A stretch of 64,000 nucleotides of DNA from the NCBI RefSeq assembly GCF_003457605.1, contig NZ_QRAN01000013.1, positions 1-64,000 on the forward strand, written 5' to 3'. How positions within the stretch are numbered: position 1 is the stretch's first letter; each line of letters starts with the position of its first letter. The notes below the pieces were generated by a model. That model was not told the origin of the DNA. It ran no database searches and worked only from the letters and a program-made list of their open reading frames with translations. Position numbers and translations under genes: made by a program. Of the stretch, positions 62,793 through 64,000 are shown piece by piece. The DNA is from Seongchinamella sediminis (GTDB lineage Bacteria > Pseudomonadota > Gammaproteobacteria > Pseudomonadales > Halieaceae).

Positions 62793-63380
62793 TCAGGCCG
62801 CGCTAAAACTGTGTAGTCGGGTCATCGCCCTGGTTTGATCCCCGTCCAGCAGCAGCGGCAGGGCGGCGATGGCCTCGTCGATACACGCATCAATGCGTGT
62901 CCGATCCACCTGCGAGGGCTGGCTGAGCACGTATCCTGACACTTTCGATGCGTGTCCCGGATGGTCAATGCCAATGCGCAGGCGGTAGAAGTTTCTGTTG
63001 TTGCCAAGCGCCGGGACAATATCACGCAGCCCATTATGCCCCCCGTGGCCGCCGCCCTGTTTGAACCTGGCCTTGCCCGCCGGGATATCCAGTTCATCGT
63101 GGACGATGAGAATTTCCTCGGGCGCTATCTTGTAGAAGCCGGCCATCGCCGCCACGGCCCTGCCGGAACGGTTCATGAACGTGGTGGGGATGAGCAGGCG
63201 CAGGTCATGGCCGGCGAAATTGATGCGGCCGACCAGTCCGGAAAATTTTGATTCCGCCTGTAAAGGCGTGTTGCACTGCCGGGCCAGGGCCTCGACGAAG
63301 TCGGCGCCCGCGTTATGGCGGGTGCCCCGGTACTCACTACCGGGGTTACCCAGTCCGGCGATCAGCTTGATGGCTGTCAA
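62793..63380 (-). CDS. pth: Peptidyl-tRNA hydrolase
   Basis: 195-aa enzyme that releases tRNA from drop-off peptidyl-tRNA. Conserved blocks: [18 protein letters not shown] (catalytic His in RHNAG), [37 protein letters not shown]. It begins at TTG (63380); no ATG/GTG lies nearby, and the N-terminus [14 protein letters not shown] has the standard length, so TTG seems genuine. It lies 23 bases after the L25 gene, in the usual L25-pth-ychF order. Confidence 0.96.
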   Translation of the reverse strand: MTAIKLIAGLGNPGSEYRGTRHNAGADFVEALARQCNTPLQAESKFSGLVGRINFAGHDLRLLIPTTFMNRSGRAVAAMAGFYKIAPEEILIVHDELDIPAGKARFKQGGGHGGHNGLRDIVPALGNNRNFYRLRIGIDHPGHASKVSGYVLSQPSQVDRTRIDACIDEAIAALPLLLDGDQTRAMTRLHSFSAA

Positions 63381-63403
63381 CGCGGGGCCAAAGAGCGAGG
63401 GAA

Positions 63404-64000
63404 TCAGTCCTCGCTGTCGCCTTCTTCGGCAGTGTCGTCACCGGCATCAGCCGCTTCCGGCGCGCTCTCGTCCTCGTCCTCGTCAGCGGCGCCACGGGGC
63501 GCGATAACGGAGGCGATGGCCAGGTCGTGGTCTTCACCCAGGGCCAGGGCCACGGAAGTGACGCCTTCAGGCAGCGTGACCTCGGACAGGTGAACAATCT
63601 GGCCGGTAACCACATCCTTCATGTCCACTTCGATGTACTCGGGGATGTCACCGGGCAGACAGGATACCTCGATGTCGGTTTCCTGGTGCTGGATCACTCC
63701 GCCTTCCATCTTGACGCCGTGGCAGCTCTCCTCGTTGAGGAAGTGAATCGGCACGTGCACCTTGATCGCCACCTTCTCGTCAACGCGCATGAAGTCGGCG
63801 TGCATGACCTCGTCCCTGGAGGGGTGACGCTGCAGGTCCTTGAGGATCGCCTTTTGCACGTCGCCGCCGACGTTTACCGCCAGCACGTGCGAGTAGAAGG
63901 CCTCGTTTTCCAGGGACTTTTCGATATCCTTGCGCACCAGGGTAAGTGGCTGCGGTTCTTTGTCGCCACCGTAAATGATGGCAGGAACTTTATCTGCTTG
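63404..64000 (-). CDS. rplY: 50S ribosomal protein L25/general stress protein Ctc (5' end outside window)
   Basis: Partial gene: the frame runs through the right-hand edge, so the N-terminus is missing. At least 198 residues are present. The N-terminal L25 RNA-binding beta-barrel continues ([29 protein letters not shown]) and is followed by the TL5/Ctc C-terminal domain ([19 protein letters not shown]) and a very acidic tail ([16 protein letters not shown]). This long form binds 5S rRNA. It leads the L25-pth-ychF run. Confidence 0.95.
   Translation of the reverse strand, partial: QADKVPAIIYGGDKEPQPLTLVRKDIEKSLENEAFYSHVLAVNVGGDVQKAILKDLQRHPSRDEVMHADFMRVDEKVAIKVHVPIHFLNEESCHGVKMEGGVIQHQETDIEVSCLPGDIPEYIEVDMKDVVTGQIVHLSEVTLPEGVTSVALALGEDHDLAIASVIAPRGAADEDEDESAPEAADAGDDTAEEGDSED

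Overview
The window is a GC-rich chromosomal segment of a gammaproteobacterium, most likely a marine Halieaceae (OM60/NOR5)-type heterotroph. The evidence is the housekeeping pair ychF-pth next to a long L25/Ctc gene, the complete leucine-catabolism (liu) operon, the DUF1302/DUF1329/Ycf48-like/RND quartet typical of hydrophobic-substrate degraders, and many TonB, FMO, SDR and steroid-reductase type genes. The taxonomic call is inference; there is no rRNA gene in the window.

Layout. (1) 186-9478 is a respiratory block. An NTF2-like protein and a heme A synthase gene are followed on the minus strand by a TlpA-like lipoprotein and a seven-gene run: 51-aa single-helix protein, CuA subunit II, B-family heme-copper subunit I, SCO/SenC, a cytochrome b6 - 2x[4Fe-4S] - FlpD/MvhD fusion, a membrane-anchored 164-aa protein, and a second degenerate heme-copper subunit I homologue. 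Subunit I lacks the cross-linked tyrosine of true oxidases, and an FNR/DNR-type box lies upstream. I read it as a candidate sNOR-type nitric oxide reductase (norSY-senC-like) with an unusual electron-transfer module, which is the best candidate for an under-described system here. (2) 9452-16225: Ycf48-like, RND, DUF1302 and DUF1329 genes ending at a clear terminator, probably envelope transport of a hydrophobic compound. (3) 16632-19712: MarR-EmrA-EmrB efflux operon with a palindromic operator inside a near-consensus promoter. (4) 19915-30746: TonB receptor plus M20 amidohydrolase, an FAD-oxidoreductase with a C-terminal SRPBCC-like domain, an HSL-type hydrolase, SDR, AraC regulator and Baeyer-Villiger-type monooxygenase. 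(5) 30911-32966: a small AT-richer insert carrying one winged-helix/Fic gene with an array of TGTCGC half-sites, placed between a degenerate partial copy of tRNA-Met and the intact tRNA-Met gene. (6) 33210-38560: steroid 5-alpha-reductase-like protein, hydrolases, an LLM flavoprotein, a VanX-type dipeptidase and MurQ. (7) 38788-45814: RND multidrug pump with its adaptor, a TPR protein and a phosphatase. (8) 46047-50764: cyclase, dodecin, small conserved protein, VOC protein, APC permease, enoyl-CoA hydratase and DUF3127. (9) 50810-58781: CitE-like lyase, then liuR-liuABCDE behind a LiuR operator. (10) 58911-64000: an exported SDR, a BacNaV-type channel with an acidic filter, an outer-membrane protein, ychF, pth and the 5'-truncated L25 gene.

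No CRISPR array, IS element, integrase, rRNA or replication origin was seen.
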